Source: Rhea pennata (lineage: Eukaryota > Chordata > Aves > Rheiformes > Rheidae). Taken from it: DNA of 64,000 bases. How positions within the stretch are numbered: the first letter of the stretch is position 1; every line of letters starts with the position of its first letter. The position numbers and the translations under genes were made by a program. The stretch spans positions 9,486,001 through 9,550,000 of the forward strand of contig NC_084676.1 of the NCBI RefSeq assembly GCF_028389875.1, given 5' to 3'. Below are positions 36,676 through 64,000 of the stretch, in pieces. The notes under the pieces are model-generated. The model worked only from the letters and a program-made list of their open reading frames with translations, ran no database searches and was not told the DNA's origin.

Positions 36676-37797
36676 AGCTAATAAACATAATACTTTTTCA
36701 ATTTACATAACTCTAATGCTATTACACTTACTGGATATAAAGCATCTTGAAAAGGCAACATTTTGACTACGCCTCAAAGAGAGCTGCTTAATATAAGAAC
36801 AAAAATGCTATTGTGTGTAGAGTTACGATGGTATTTAAAAAATGGTGCCTTGCAGAAGTCAACACATAGAGTAGACACGTAGATACAAGTCAGATGGTTC
36901 TTTTCTGCGTGGAGAGAGCAGGGCTGGTTAAAACCTGAACAGTTAAAGGCATGAAAAAATCTAGGGTATAATAAACAGAATGAAACACACAACATATGCT
37001 GTAACTTTAGGGAAATTAAGTATTTTGATTTAGTTGTAATAAAAAAGTTATTTTGCAATATTTCTATTTTGCAAAGTTATTTCTACTAAATGCTTGTTTT
37101 ATTAAACTGGTATTTTCATGGCAATCTCTTCTTTTAGAACATTCTTCAGCTGCCTCCAACAGAACAAATAGATGGAAGAGAATTAAAAGCAAAGCCTCTG
37201 ATGAGGGGAATGGATAAACAACTGGGAAATGTTGCTAAACTGATTATGGTCACATTAATAAATGCGATCATCATTAATAAACGTTATGTCTGTGCAGTAC
37301 ACTGGTAAGTAAACTCACTGTTTTACAAAATCAAAGGTTACTTCTGCAGAAGTAGCTAATATGAGAAATGGAGGAGCAATAAACCTTCTGCTAATCATGT
37401 GCGACTGGCAATGGCACAATAATGCCTTTCAGAGAACTCTGAGGTTTCAATGCCACTCCATACTGATTGCCTCTCAAAAATGTCACCTAAATCTGAACAA
37501 ATGATCAGTCTTTAAAGCTCTAAATATATTTCTTGATTGCCAGCACTATCAAATTTGAATGTGTGCCGAAAACTATTTCTTACTATCTTCCACAACACCA
37601 AAATTATTCTAAAAAATCCTAACTCTATGTAGGTTAAACAATGCTACTCACATAATTCCATTATCTGCTATAAACTGTCGCTGTCTGTTGCTGTGTCAGA
37701 ATAGTAACATCCCTAATCTTCTGCTTAATTGAAAAGAATTTAAGAAAAAGAAGCAAAATGATACTGTGCATTATTTTAAGGTCTTCCTCTTTTTTAG

Positions 37798-37840
37798 GGA
37801 AAGTGGAGTCATCTTGGTTTAAAACATAAGGGAGAACATG
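37798..37840 (+). pseudogene. Candidate terminal exon of the SPINK paralog, frame-broken
   Basis: A strong acceptor (TCTTCCTCTTTTTTAG) precedes a stretch resembling a Kazal tail split over two frames: ESGVILV then a TAA stop in one, and LKHKGEH in another, with His where the last Cys is expected. Confidence 0.35.
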
Positions 37841-40800
37841 ACAAGAAGGTAAGCATAGCTGTAGTATATCTTCCATACACAGCATCTTTCTTTACCTTAG
37901 CATGAACTATGTTATATACAGAAAACCAAAGCAATGTGCCAAAAAAGCCAATATATTTTCTATACATTGACAAACCTATTTTTCAGGAGAATGAACTTTC
38001 ATATATGATGAAGAACACATTCTTTTCAAATTATATTACACTACAGAAATTGATGGAAGGACCATTTTCATAGTTTTGTTTGACAAGACTATTTTTCTTA
38101 GATAACTGAGGTTATTCCTAGAAACTTTGGTGAGTTGGAACACTTTAATACGTATTTCAAACGTAGAAGGAGAGATAAATATGAAAGATAGCAGTAAACC
38201 TCAAGTGAAAAATAGGGAAACATGGCTGTCCCTCTTTATGCCACAGACTTTCTGCGTGACTGTGGGCAGTTCATATAATCTCTCTGGCCCTGATTTTTGC
38301 TTTGTAACGGAGAAGTGTATTGTAAAAATTCTTGTAAATTATTCTTGTTAAAGGAAGTTCTCAACACAGTGGCAAATCTGTGTGCAAAAATCTGCTGAGG
38401 CCTGCTTTCCCAATCAGTAAATGGAAATAACATCTTTCATGCAGCTCCTTCAATTAACGAGCTCATCAGCTCATTAAGCTATGACAACCTATGTTACGTC
38501 AAAGATAATGTCTTGCTGCAGTTAATGTGTTATTGCTACTAAAGATCTATACATTTAGAACCATACACAAAGCTAGCATTGCGGAACAACTATGCTGAGT
38601 ACCTCAGTCATTTTAGGGTAAACTTGTGGCTTGCACACCAGGGTACAGTTCTGTGATACAGACAGCCCCAAATGTGGATTGGGTGGAGCGGCACACTGAG
38701 CTCATTGTTTTCTTGTGAGCTGTTAAAACTACTGCGCCCAGTTGTGCTGATGTCAACAGGCTCCTTCCATAGTTTTGTACGAGCAGTACAGCCGTGTGCC
38801 CTAACTAGTTCATTGCCAGTCTAAGTAAATGCAGGTGCAGGATGCACACAGGAGGAAATCCCAGGGGCTGTGGATACTACAGTAAAATATTACTAAATAA
38901 AGGACAAAGAGTAAACATCAAGCACAAAAGGGACTAATGGGAAAATATCTGTCTCAGCTGAAAGTTTCATGCCACCTAATTCATTCTTGTGCTTGGACAC
39001 TGGTGACACTATGTTATGCTATTTTATTTATTTTATTGTAGCATCTAGGAGTCCTATTTATCAACTAGTTTTCACGTTCTGCTTGACCTATCATAAAGCC
39101 AGAACAAAAAAGGAAGTTCTTCTCCTGAGGAAGTTCTTATCTTATAAATTGAGAAAAGACAAATACAGACAAGTGGGTGAGATTATGCAATTTAGAAGTT
39201 TTATTTTGCAGAGAAACATTTTTGTAGAAAATAAGACTCAACAGCAACATAAAGCACGAAAGGGAATTTCACAAGGTAAATCTATATGCCTCTGCTTGCA
39301 TAGATAATTTGCTGTCCCTCTCCAAGGCATTAAAAATTACAATGCAGAACATCAGAGTGCCAAAGCTACATCTTTTGGCAGAAAGCAACAGTCAACACAT
39401 ATTTAGTATTTTAACTAAGAAGTAGACAAAGAAATTGGTGGCTGAGGAAATATGTAATTTTCTTTCTTAGAAAAATGGTTACAGAATTCTCTTAAATACT
39501 CACTTAGAAGATACAGGGGCCTCTTTGAGTTTAACAAGCCACATGGAAAAAAATACATATCTGTCATGGAAAACAATACAAAACAAAACAAAAAGTCGTG
39601 ATGATTGTCAAGAAATGTAAGACAGATAGATCTGCCGAGCAAACTTCCCCCAAAACCAAGTCTGTGTCTGTGGCATGGAGTTCATTATTTCTAATTTTTT
39701 GCTGTTCCATTTAGGCTTTCCAACTTCATCTATCTCTATGACAACTCTTATCATAGTCTCACTTTTTTTCTCTAAGTGAACTAAGGGAACCATCAGTGAA
39801 AAATAAAATAGACAATATTAAATGACAGTAAGACATTCTTCAGAGTTCATTATGCAAAGTTACCAGGCCTGTTTGTGCTAGTGTGCCTGACTTTTGGATT
39901 TTTGGACTGATTCATACACATTTTTGGCTGTTATTTTCCTTTTCCTCAGTTGCAAATAGTATGGGCTTCCTTAATAAAATAATAATAAAAAAAAAACATT
40001 AAATAAAGAAGCAAAATTTTGGTCTCTGTTTTGCAGAAGATGAACAGAGCACAATTAAAATAATTAAAATTTTGTAGCACTTGGGTTCTGGGATTCAGTT
40101 CCTTAAGGAATGGTGAAACTGAGGCAGTAATAATCTTCCTTTGGAATCAATCAAGAGGAGTCATGGTCAAATTCAAATAGTAATCCAAACTATGTTCATC
40201 TATCTGTCCCTGAATAACTCATAAGCATGCAGCATGCTTTTCAGCGTTTATCTTACAGTATGCAAATGGTTGGAGAGTTTCTAGTAAAGCAAAGGTTTGT
40301 ATTTAAGTTACATAGACCATGAGTTACAAGAATTAATTTAACAACTGTCCTTAAAGGGATATTTTTCACATTCTGCGGGACATGAGGCATGTTAAACTAC
40401 TGAGACACAAGCAAACGTAGGGAGTTACACTTTTAAAAAATGTGAGTAACATGATAACATGATAGGAAATCACAGTACATCAGGCACAGGCATGAGAGCT
40501 TTAGTATCTCACTCCCAAAGGTTAATGATGTGTTCTTGAAGAACGACAGCCTGAGAGAGGGGCATGTCACATACACCTTCTGCTAATTTGGCCAAGCTGC
40601 GATCATGCACTTTCTGGCTTTCCACAAGCAGCACCCTGAAGGCAGAGAGGTGCCATGTGGGCATGGGAAAGGCTGCTACTGCATTCACGCCACTGAGGTG
40701 CCACCTCCTGGGAGAACCACGGCATGTCTCCGGTTGCCTGCCTCACACCAGTACAACTAACTCTTCCTTTTCTGAACACAGACAAAAGACAGATGATTTC

Positions 40801-43800
40801 ATGAGACATAAAGCAGAACAGAACAAGGGCAGATTTGTCTCTGCAGCTATGTCCACTCTCAGATTCTCCTCTCTGTGGCTAGTTTCCACCTCTACAGTAG
40901 ACAAGCCCATCATTGCAAGTAGCAAGGCTGCAGTTACTTCCAGAGATTATACATCACTGACTCTTCAGCTGGGCTTGAGGATTTTGTTAGGGAAGGGCTT
41001 GCACCTCTCCTAACAGAGGAACAACAAAACAAGCTCCTTCCCCATGCCAAACAAGCTTTGAATTACAGCTCATCCTGGCTGTAGCCCTCATCCAGCTCCT
41101 GCAGTGAGCAGGACCCTGGTGGGATTCCAGCTCCAAAGGCTCTCCACTCTCTGCCCCAGCCCTAACCCCTCTGCCTGGCACAGAACAAGAGATTGCCTCC
41201 CACCTCCCAACTCAATTGGGAGCTCAATTATAGCTTTTTTCTGACTCCAACCCTTATTACAGTTTTGCTATCTGAGCACGAAAAAAAAAATCCCAAAATT
41301 AAAAGCAAAACACAGCTTCCTTTGCTCCCTTTGTAAATGGTGAGGAATCACAGAGCATACCTGTGTCGTCTGCCTTCACCCTACTGCTTGCCTTAAGATT
41401 TGATGCTATTTCTGGAAGGCGTTTATGTTTTGCAATACTATCTTACAGCATGGCCTCCCTGTCATCTCCTAGGTCTCTTGTTTTAATAGACTCTGCACTG
41501 TCCTAAAGATGAGCAGAGGTGCATTTGGTGACTGGTAGCAGATTGCATCTCTCATCACCACAGGCACATTCTGCCCCAAAGGACTCCCTGTAATCCTCCC
41601 ACAGACTGACACAAACCGCCTTGTCACTTGTGATATAAACCTATAGTTTATATGGAATTTCTAAGCATCACCTTCATGTTTTGAAATAAACAAAATCACA
41701 TTACAAGGCTATGCTAAACCTGCTCCCTAGGCAACTGAACTACCTCTTTCTCAGAGAAAATCACAAAAGCTCTCATCAACCAGGGCAAGAGAAGACAGCC
41801 CTGGGTCGCCTATAGTCAGGGAAGACAGAGACTGTTCCACTCAATGCAGCCAAACACCCTAGTAGCACCCAGTCTGCCAGGGCTTCCATAATTAATATAC
41901 ATGAGAAGTAATATCTTTACTTTGCAAACCTTTCTGATTACCAAGAGCACTCTGGATTTGGTAACTTCAAACTATTGCGAACAGGTATGTAATTGCCCAG
42001 ACTGAGGCCACTTTGCCCATAATCTCCAAGGGGAACAGACATGTATCCCCAGAATCCTTCCTAAACTAAGTTCAGGTATTATGAGACTCTATGTTTGAAT
42101 TAGGTCTCATTACTAACCACAGGGTTAACCACAGTGCAGATGTGAGCTGCAACAGCTAGACAAGGACACAGACACTATAGTGTTATTTCATTGAAACAGG
42201 CCAACAACTGTAAGTGATAGCAATGAGGCGTAACTATTTTTACAATATCAGTGCTATACTAGTGTCAAGGATTTTATAAAATGTTTTTATGCTTTCTCAG
42301 GATGAAAGGTGGGGATGTGCATAACTTCAAAAATAGAACTAATTCTTTTAAAGCTTAACCTTGTTAAAAGAGTACATTTTTACAAGAAAAAGGCAAGAAA
42401 ACATCACAGATATTTAAACTCTGATGAAAACATTACTCAGGTATGGGAGAAACCCTGTATGACAGAATCTCTTTGATCAACTTTTTACCAGGTATCAGCT
42501 GTGGAGAGGGAAGCAAAATATTAACTGCTGACTCAGTAATACAGGTGAGACACATTAGGTACCACTTTTCTTATAAATATGGAAAGAGCGCTTCCTTTCT
42601 AGAAAGAAGGTATTTATATGCTGATAGTGAGGTTATACTAAGGTAGTTTCTAGGAATCATATTGATAGGCAGAGGCAAAAAAAAAGAGATACATAAATTG
42701 TTAATATGGGACTATTGATGTATTTAAATGTGCAGGTTCTAGAAGATTTTTCTCAGCTTGCAGCTTCTCTTTGGAGCTAGAAGGGCACTCAATCAATTGC
42801 TCCCTCAGAGCAATTTAGAGATGTTAACTCTTGTTAATCATATAACAAGTGTTAGTGCCCAGCTTTGACATTAGTTAAGACTGTGTTTGCTCTCTCTATG
42901 GATTAAAGCTTTGAAACATCTTGTGGGAGACTACAGTAAGTATGCAGAGTCCATAGAAAGTGTACTGCCTCCCTAGGGAATACACTACTCCCTCAGATCT
43001 TTTGTGATTCAATAACAATTGTTACTGAAATAATCAGGATTCCTGATTAAGATAACAATGTTATTTTTATTATATATTCTCTTGATGGCTGCCCTGTATT
43101 TCTGGTTTCTAATTGTTTTGCTTCAGATTCCTCTTTAAACATCCTTGCGTGCCTCAAACTACAAATCATCAAATGTAGCAGTGGAGAAAAGAGGACATAG
43201 GACCAACAAATTATCTTTAGCTCTGACAGTGAGCCACATGTAACTGATCTGTGCAGTAAGAGTTACTGGGTTTCTTTCAAGAGAAAAGAGGGTGCTTTCT
43301 TTCTATTGTGTTTTATAACCACCTAACAAGTCACACATTTTGTTTATCTGTAAATTTAACAGCAAAACAAACTTTCTTGTCCAAATTCCTTAGTTCAATT
43401 GTCTCTTCTTGAAATCTTACTGCCTCTAAATGTCTTTTTTTTTTCCTCCTTCCCTCTAAAAGATTTATATCCTGTTATTAAATGAACTATTCTTCTACTT
43501 CTCTTTTAAACATCATTTGCTTCCTTTTTTTATAGCTAGAGGTCGAATCTTCTGGATGATGATGCTGACAGGCTTAAAACCTATATTGATTGCCAAGAAG
43601 AGTCTCTCCTTGTGTTTTGCATATGTTTTGCACATTTGTTCTGTGTTCAGCAATAGCCTCAGTGGCACCAGCTTCTTTCTTCCAGCAACCTTAAACTCAG
43701 TCAATCCCGCATGCATTTCTATTACTGGGTCATCCTTCTGCTCTCTACTATGCTGCTTGCTTCTGCTCTTCTTCTGGAAAGAAAGAATCTTATAAATGGA

Positions 43801-44639
43801 ATATACCACTCTATATGGCAGCCAGGCTGTGGTAAGACTGCATGAGCCATTAAACAATAGATGCCCCTGATGTCTTCTCCAGAGGTAGCTGTGATGTTAA
43901 AGCTAGTAGAAGCGTGAACAAGAATAACAGAGCAGTTTCTTGACTCTAATGATTTCTTCTAACATCCCAAGAGGAAAAGCTAAACGGAAGCATTCCCTGA
44001 AGCCATTTCACAAGTTGTTTCTTTAATTTAAGAACTTCCTTAGAATAAGTTTTAATGAGCAAGGTGGTGCTCTACATTTAATTGTAATGGCTAAATTCTT
44101 TCCCAGTTGCCCAGAGAAGGTGGGAGGTATGGTACCATGAAACAAAGGCAAAATGTGGGTAGTGTAAGGAGTCTGGAATATTTTACTTTATGGGATCAGG
44201 GCATTTAGTTCATTACAGCTGTCTTAAAAATGCGAATGAAATAATGTGTTTAAGGTATGAATAGGATTTGTAGTATGATCCCCCCCCCCCCAAAAAAAAA
44301 AGGTGGTCTCAATGCTTTGTGTACACCTGGGATTTCTAACAGTTTCTCTATGACTCATTCTGAACTTTCCACATAGTAAAACTATTTTTTTTTTGCTTTG
44401 TATTTCACCACAGAGCACTGTGCATTCTTCTGCTAAGATCATTAAATTGGTAACTAATTTTTCTCACTTTGGCCTTCACATGAAAGATAAACCACAAATA
44501 TGGGTCTGTTCAATTATAAAGAGGCTTTGTTGCTCAGCTGCTTGGGATCTGTGTGAAATGCACTTCTGAGATTTTAAGTAAATTGTAACTTCCACTGGGA
44601 CCAATCCAAAGAGATTAAAACAGCATAAATTCCACTTAA
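37841..44639. other. Intergenic region upstream of FBXO38
   Basis: No exon chain is recognised. The stretch 40560-41220 is richer in G+C than its surroundings and has overlapping open frames on both strands without recognisable protein; it may be an old unclassified repeat. A C12 run followed by A10 sits at 44280-44301. A 114-codon minus-strand frame at 43513-43857 resembles nothing I know. Confidence 0.55.
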
Positions 44640-45800
44640 GATGCTTGGCCAGAAGCAACTCGCAGGACCCTTCGGACCGCATTAAAAACCTCGGCAAAGC
44701 AGGCATCGCCCCAGTTTCATACGGAACAAGGCTGCAGTGTGTTTTTCATGCCTGCCAACGGCCCCACGCATGCGCGGGAACTCGGCGCGCTGCGGCGACC
44801 CGGGGCTGCGCCAGCCCCTCTCGCCCGGCCTGTCAGGCTCACCTGCTCCCTCCCCCAAAAGCCGCAGCCGGTTCCCCTGCTCCTGTCCCTGCCTGTTGGG
44901 CGCCTAAATGCTCCCCGGGGCCTGACCTGGGGGCTGTTGGCAACTGGCGGGCAGGCGGCGGCGAGCACCGTGGCCGCCCCCCCCCCCCTTCCGAGCGACG
45001 CACCAAACATGGCGGATGAGACGCCGCACCCAAGATGTCGGCGGGCGCGCTCCGCTCCGCCCCGCGGCGGCCACACCAAGATGGCGGCGGGGCGGGGCGG
45101 GGCGCGGCTGCCTCCTCCTCCCGCCGGTGGCGGAAGCGCGGCGGCGCTGGCGGAAGCGGGCGGCAGGAAGCGCGGCCGGGGTCATCCCTCCCCCCGCGGC
45201 CACAATAACAGGGCGGCGCTGAGGGGCAGGTAAGGGGTGGCGGGGGGCTGGGGGAGGGCGGGCGGAGGCATGGCGAGGGCCTGGCGCCGGGGGCTGCGGC
45301 GCCCCCCGGCCCGTGCCCGTCCGCTCGCGGCCGGCGGGCCTGGTGCGGCGAAGAAGCGCCGGTGTTCTTACTCCTCCCTCGCCCATCCTCCTCCTGCGGC
45401 CGTCGCGGCCTGGGGGCGGCGGGGGCCCGCCCCGCGCTGTGACAGCCCCCGAGGGAAGCGGCGCTGCCCGGGAGCGGAGCCGCGGCTGGCGGCTGGCCCG
45501 AGCCTGCGGCGGGAGCGGGGCGCGGCCGGGAGCGGGGCGCGGGGGCCGCGAGGGGGGCGGGCTCCGAGGGGCCTTCCCCACGGCTAGCTGCTTGCCGCGG
45601 CGCAGGGGACCTGCCCGCGGGCCGCAGGAGCCCGCCTGCCGGCGTTCCCGCGGCGGCTCGCTGCTGCCGGGGAGCCCCCGGCTCGCAGGCCGGGTTCTCC
45701 CCAGGGCTTTGCTTCCCTTCCTCCTTAAGCCTACTGAGTTCAACGTAGTATCACCTAATCACGGCGATAACGTTCGTCTAAAGAGTCTCGTGGATTATTT
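44640..45800 (+). promoter_or_regulatory. FBXO38: CpG-island promoter of FBXO38
   Basis: G+C and CpG density jump sharply here. Motifs include an NRF1 core GCATGCGC (44768-44775), YY1-type AAGATGGCGGC (45078-45088) with related ATGGCGGAT (45009) and AAGATGTCGGC (45032), and a GC-box cluster at 45087-45105. There is no TATA box, as is usual for broadly expressed genes. YY1 motifs commonly lie just downstream of the start site, suggesting initiation around 45000-45080. Many long open frames on both strands are a by-product of GC richness. Confidence 0.85.
45080..45229 (+). other. FBXO38: FBXO38 non-coding exon 1 (5' UTR)
   Basis: The donor GGGGCAG|GTAAGG at 45229/45230 inside the CpG island fits exon 2, whose ATG lies 14 bases after its acceptor. 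The 5' end is approximate, placed near the YY1 element. The first intron is about 2.7 kb. Confidence 0.55.
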
Positions 45801-47213
45801 TAGTTGGGGAACGTAAAACTGTTTTGCCTGCTTTATTAAATGGCAGGGGTACTTCTATGGCTGTTTTTAATGGGGTCATTCTGGTAAGTGTAGAATGACG
45901 TGTTAAGGATACACGTGTTAATTCAAAAAAGGATCTAGAGGAGCATGTATTTTGCAGAGACTACAGCTGCAAGAGAGATGAGATCTTTCTTTTTCACCTC
46001 TTCTTAGTGGTAAGAGGGGTCCAAAGTGAACCGCAGTCCAAAACTACAGGGAGATCTCTGCTCTTTGCCTTTAAACTTTACTGATTTTTCCATGTTTTTT
46101 CTCTATATGCTAGTCTATTTATTTAAATCTTAATTTCCTGTTGCCTTATATTGCATAGTCTTTTTACTTTTTAACACTGTACCTTTTATACAACTCTATC
46201 ATATGTCTGTATTAAACTAGTGTTTATGTTGTATGGTGCTCTGTCCTCAAATTAAGTGATAAGGTGTTGTTCACTTGGAATCCATGTAATACTTGTCTTT
46301 TTTTAAAACCTAATCTCATAAGTAGTTTTAAGTCACCTTCGGGCTTTGTGTAGTTAAATTGCATTATCCATTTTGGAAATAACAAAGTTCAATATTACAA
46401 AGAAATCCAGAATTCTTCCAATTTGCAGTTAATAATAATAAAAAAAGGTATGTACCATGTATGTACCAACAACAGATTAGTGTCTTTATATTTGTCGGAT
46501 GCAGTCTCAATGAACCCAAAGGAGTAGAGATGCGTTTCATGATATCTGCTTGAAGGAGTTGTTAGTTATTTTAATGCCACCATTTTAATTAAAATGAAAT
46601 ATGGCAGTACACCTTTTTATAATTTAAAATGCATACAAATGTATGTGAAAGCACATGTTTTCCAATAATTAGATCACAATGAAGCTATTAATATTTCAAG
46701 TTTTGTGCCAGCATATAAATCACATGTTGGAGAAAAAAAAATTCATCTAATTTTTGAGAGCTTTTTGCTCAGGTGCCATTTTTTGCATAATGTGGAGCAA
46801 ATATCGAGATACTTACATCACAGTAAATGCAGTAATAGATGCATCTGTGAATTGAAGTTTTGACAAAGTTTTTCCAAAAGCTGTAGTTTTTTATTTTCCC
46901 TCATCTACTGAATTTTGGTGTTAACCTGTTAAACAGGTTTACTGGATTAATGATGCTTTACTCTACTTACCAAAAAGCATTCCTCAGCTAAATAGCAGTA
47001 GTGAGGACAACATCTCATGCAGACAAACGGCATGAGAAATATCTCAGCTATTTTAATGTTAACATTAAATCTATATTATTTTGTTTTCATTTATTACTAA
47101 TTATAACCAGTTTGCCTGTTTTTTTAAACAGCAGAACGTATATCATTGTTATTTCAGTCTGTCTGTCGTAGTGTTATGCTGTTGGAACAATATAGACAGA
47201 ATGCATTAATCTG

Positions 47214-47850
47214 CCCTTTTCTGAAAGGGCATAGGGGAGAGGATATTCTGCATGTGGCTGCTGAGGCAAGATCTTTCAGTTCTCCTGTAACTTTGATCTT
47301 TAGCTAGGCAACTTGAGTATTTCATTTAGTATTCTTACTTCTCAGAAAAGCTAGTTTGAGGACTTTTAATAGGACATTTTTCAGGAAAGGTTGGTAGGAA
47401 TCTTTTTTTGTTGTTTTTTGTTTTGTAATAAATAAATACAAGCATACGTACTCCTATTTCTGGTAGAAATGGACTGTATTCTTTTTATGCCACTGAAATC
47501 TGTCGAGTTACTATTTGCTTGGTAATCTAGTCTCAGCACAGCCTTTGCTGTGATTTATCTTGATCAGCTACTATGTGGATGGTAGCTCTGAATACACATT
47601 ATTCTCTTGAGTGTAAAGAAACTAATTCATTTGGCAAGTTAGTCTGAGACCTCATGCATGAGGCGCATTGTAATTTCCTGGTAAAATGTTTCTTAGATAA
47701 TACAGTTTAGCTGTACTAGCGTTAGTCTTTGGTGACAAGTGTCACTTGTGTTGTGGGTTTTTTTTTTCTTTCTTTCTTTTTTTTTTTTTTGGTAAACTAA
47801 CCATGATTGGTCTGTTCTTCTTTACTCTCTGTCCCTTTTCTGAAAGGGCA
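47214..47850. repeat. Duplicated hairpin motif in FBXO38 intron 1
   Basis: CCCTTTTCTGAAAGGGCA occurs at 47214-47231 and again at 47833-47850. Each can fold with a CCCTTT/AAAGGG stem and TCTG loop. The second copy ends 45 bases before the start of exon 2. Confidence 0.9.
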
Positions 47851-47909
47851 GTTTTACTGATTTTGCGTAACATTATGAACATTTTCTTTCATCAGAAATC
47901 ATTGCAAAT

Positions 47910-63128
<15,219 letters not shown>

Positions 63129-64000
63129 GTAAGGTCTTTTCTTCTACTGCTGCAGATTCCTCAGCTGCAGGAGTTCATGAACAATGATAAACTACAAGCT
63201 TGTGTTTGCTGTAGAACTAGCTGAGTTATAACTGATGGTGCTGCTTTCTTTGGCTCTATCCTTATGGAGGAATTGCTGCCTCAGGTGCAGCAGTACTCTG
63301 GCCCAAGAAGAGCGGAGTACAAACTAAAACTGTACTTGCTAAGGTTTGTCAGATGCTTGTGGCAACACTGATGCATCAAGTTCTGTGTTTCCACAGTGCC
63401 TTCTTCATGCATAGAGGAAAGCTTTTGTTCTTTGGCATTTACTTTTTGAAAGCAAAGCAAAATCTACTTTTTTCGTTTTGATTTTTTAAATAAAAAACAA
63501 TAGGGATGTGCAGTTACCTCTAACTGTGGATGTGGTTATGATATAGCAACTCAAATGTTGAATTGCAGGGTGGAGGTTCTTTGTGCGTGTAAATAATTTG
63601 AGTTAATTCTTCTGCAGTGAAGATTGGTCATGGAGGGAGAAATCACGAAATCTGGTTTCAGTGTAGTGAGGGTACTTACCCTAGGCTCTCATTCTAGCTG
63701 AACAAGGGATCCTGTCAGTGTGGCTCAGAATAGCTAAATTAGGCTTCTCTTTTGAATCCTACTGTAGAGAAGTCTGCTTATATTTCTTTTTCCCTTTGAC
63801 TGTCAAGTGAAGGAACTTAGCCTCGCTAGTTTTAGATAGCTTTTGCAAATGTGGCCAATAATTTTTCTCTGGTTATTAAGATACATTATAGTTTTTATAA
63901 TTAGCATAAAAGACATTTCTGGGTATATGATTTTTCTTGTTAAAATGCACCATTTTTAAAAGAACACTGTGCTGCTTATGCATCTCTTGTTATAAAGCTT

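Larger units (their letters stand above)
34605..37840 (+). pseudogene. Decaying Kazal-inhibitor (SPINK) paralog
   Basis: Four pieces appear in the order and phase of the intact gene at 23572-28014. Exon 1 (34605-34659) is 55 nt, ends in phase 1, and shares AAGATAACAG with the intact signal exon, but has AGG where the start ATG should be; an in-frame TAA lies at 34581 with no ATG between. A 26-nt linker candidate (35238-35263) fits phases 1 to 0. Exon 3 (35741-35867) keeps C-x13-C-x7-C-x10-C-x2-C exactly, with Lys at P1. However, the usual C-G-x-D-G-x-x-Y core reads CVTNCVTH, and three extra cysteines are present. Its donor leaves phase 1, not 2. A tail candidate (from 37798) has ESGVILV in one frame and LKHKGEH in another, with a stop between and no final cysteine. 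I read this as a pseudogene; a fast-evolving gene with another start and tail is the alternative. Confidence 0.62.

Noticed and set aside
37137-37308. Possible exon with open frame ending in TGG|GTAAGT
   Set aside because: Both splice-like ends are present, but the translation matches no Kazal or other family and has no partner exons.
43513-43857. 114-codon minus-strand open frame
   Set aside because: Considered as an exon or retrocopy, but I recognise no family and see no poly(A) tail or flanking exons.
44904-45743. 279-codon open frame on the minus strand, plus several long + strand frames in the same place
   Set aside because: All lie in a CpG island where stop codons are rare. They are Pro/Arg/Gly-rich, overlap in several frames and resemble no protein family.

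Overview
The window is vertebrate and almost certainly avian nuclear DNA. Genes are split into short exons with GT/AG introns. Several 5'-truncated CR1 LINE copies are present, and two vertebrate proteins (IL-12 p40 and FBXO38) can be recognised exon by exon. I cannot name the species. All recognised genes lie on the + strand.

Layout: (1) 1-3900 is intergenic with no gene I can support. (2) About 3900-16770 is IL12B, encoding the p40 subunit shared by IL-12 and IL-23. It has a probable promoter and non-coding first exon near 3985-4135, seven coding exons (6645-15118, 319 residues), and a 3' UTR with an AU-rich destabilising element and a polyadenylation signal at 16745. Its introns hold CR1 fragments, a 45-bp tandem duplication and a CA microsatellite. 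(3) 16771-23460 is intergenic and contains an old CR1 copy. (4) 23572-28605 is a small four-exon secreted Kazal-type inhibitor of the SPINK6/SPINK9 kind (82 or 85 residues). (5) 34605 to about 37840 holds a second, collinear Kazal locus that looks like a decaying paralog. Its signal-peptide exon has the same 55-nt length and phase but AGG where the start ATG should be. Its Kazal exon keeps the cysteine spacing but has lost conserved residues, and the terminal exon appears frame-disrupted. (6) 37850-44640 is intergenic. (7) 44640-45800 is a CpG island with NRF1, YY1 and GC-box motifs. It is the promoter of FBXO38, whose 15 coding exons from 47910 to 63128 encode residues 1-922. The last roughly 266 residues lie beyond the window.

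IL12B is an inducible secreted cytokine subunit, the SPINK gene a secreted protease inhibitor, and FBXO38 a broadly expressed SCF ubiquitin-ligase adaptor. Nothing suggests they form one pathway. The main points of interest are the SPINK paralog pair with one decaying member, the IL12B-SPINK-FBXO38 adjacency (from memory these genes are many megabases apart on human chromosome 5), and small structured elements in introns and UTRs. I see no mobile cargo, CRISPR or other unfamiliar system.
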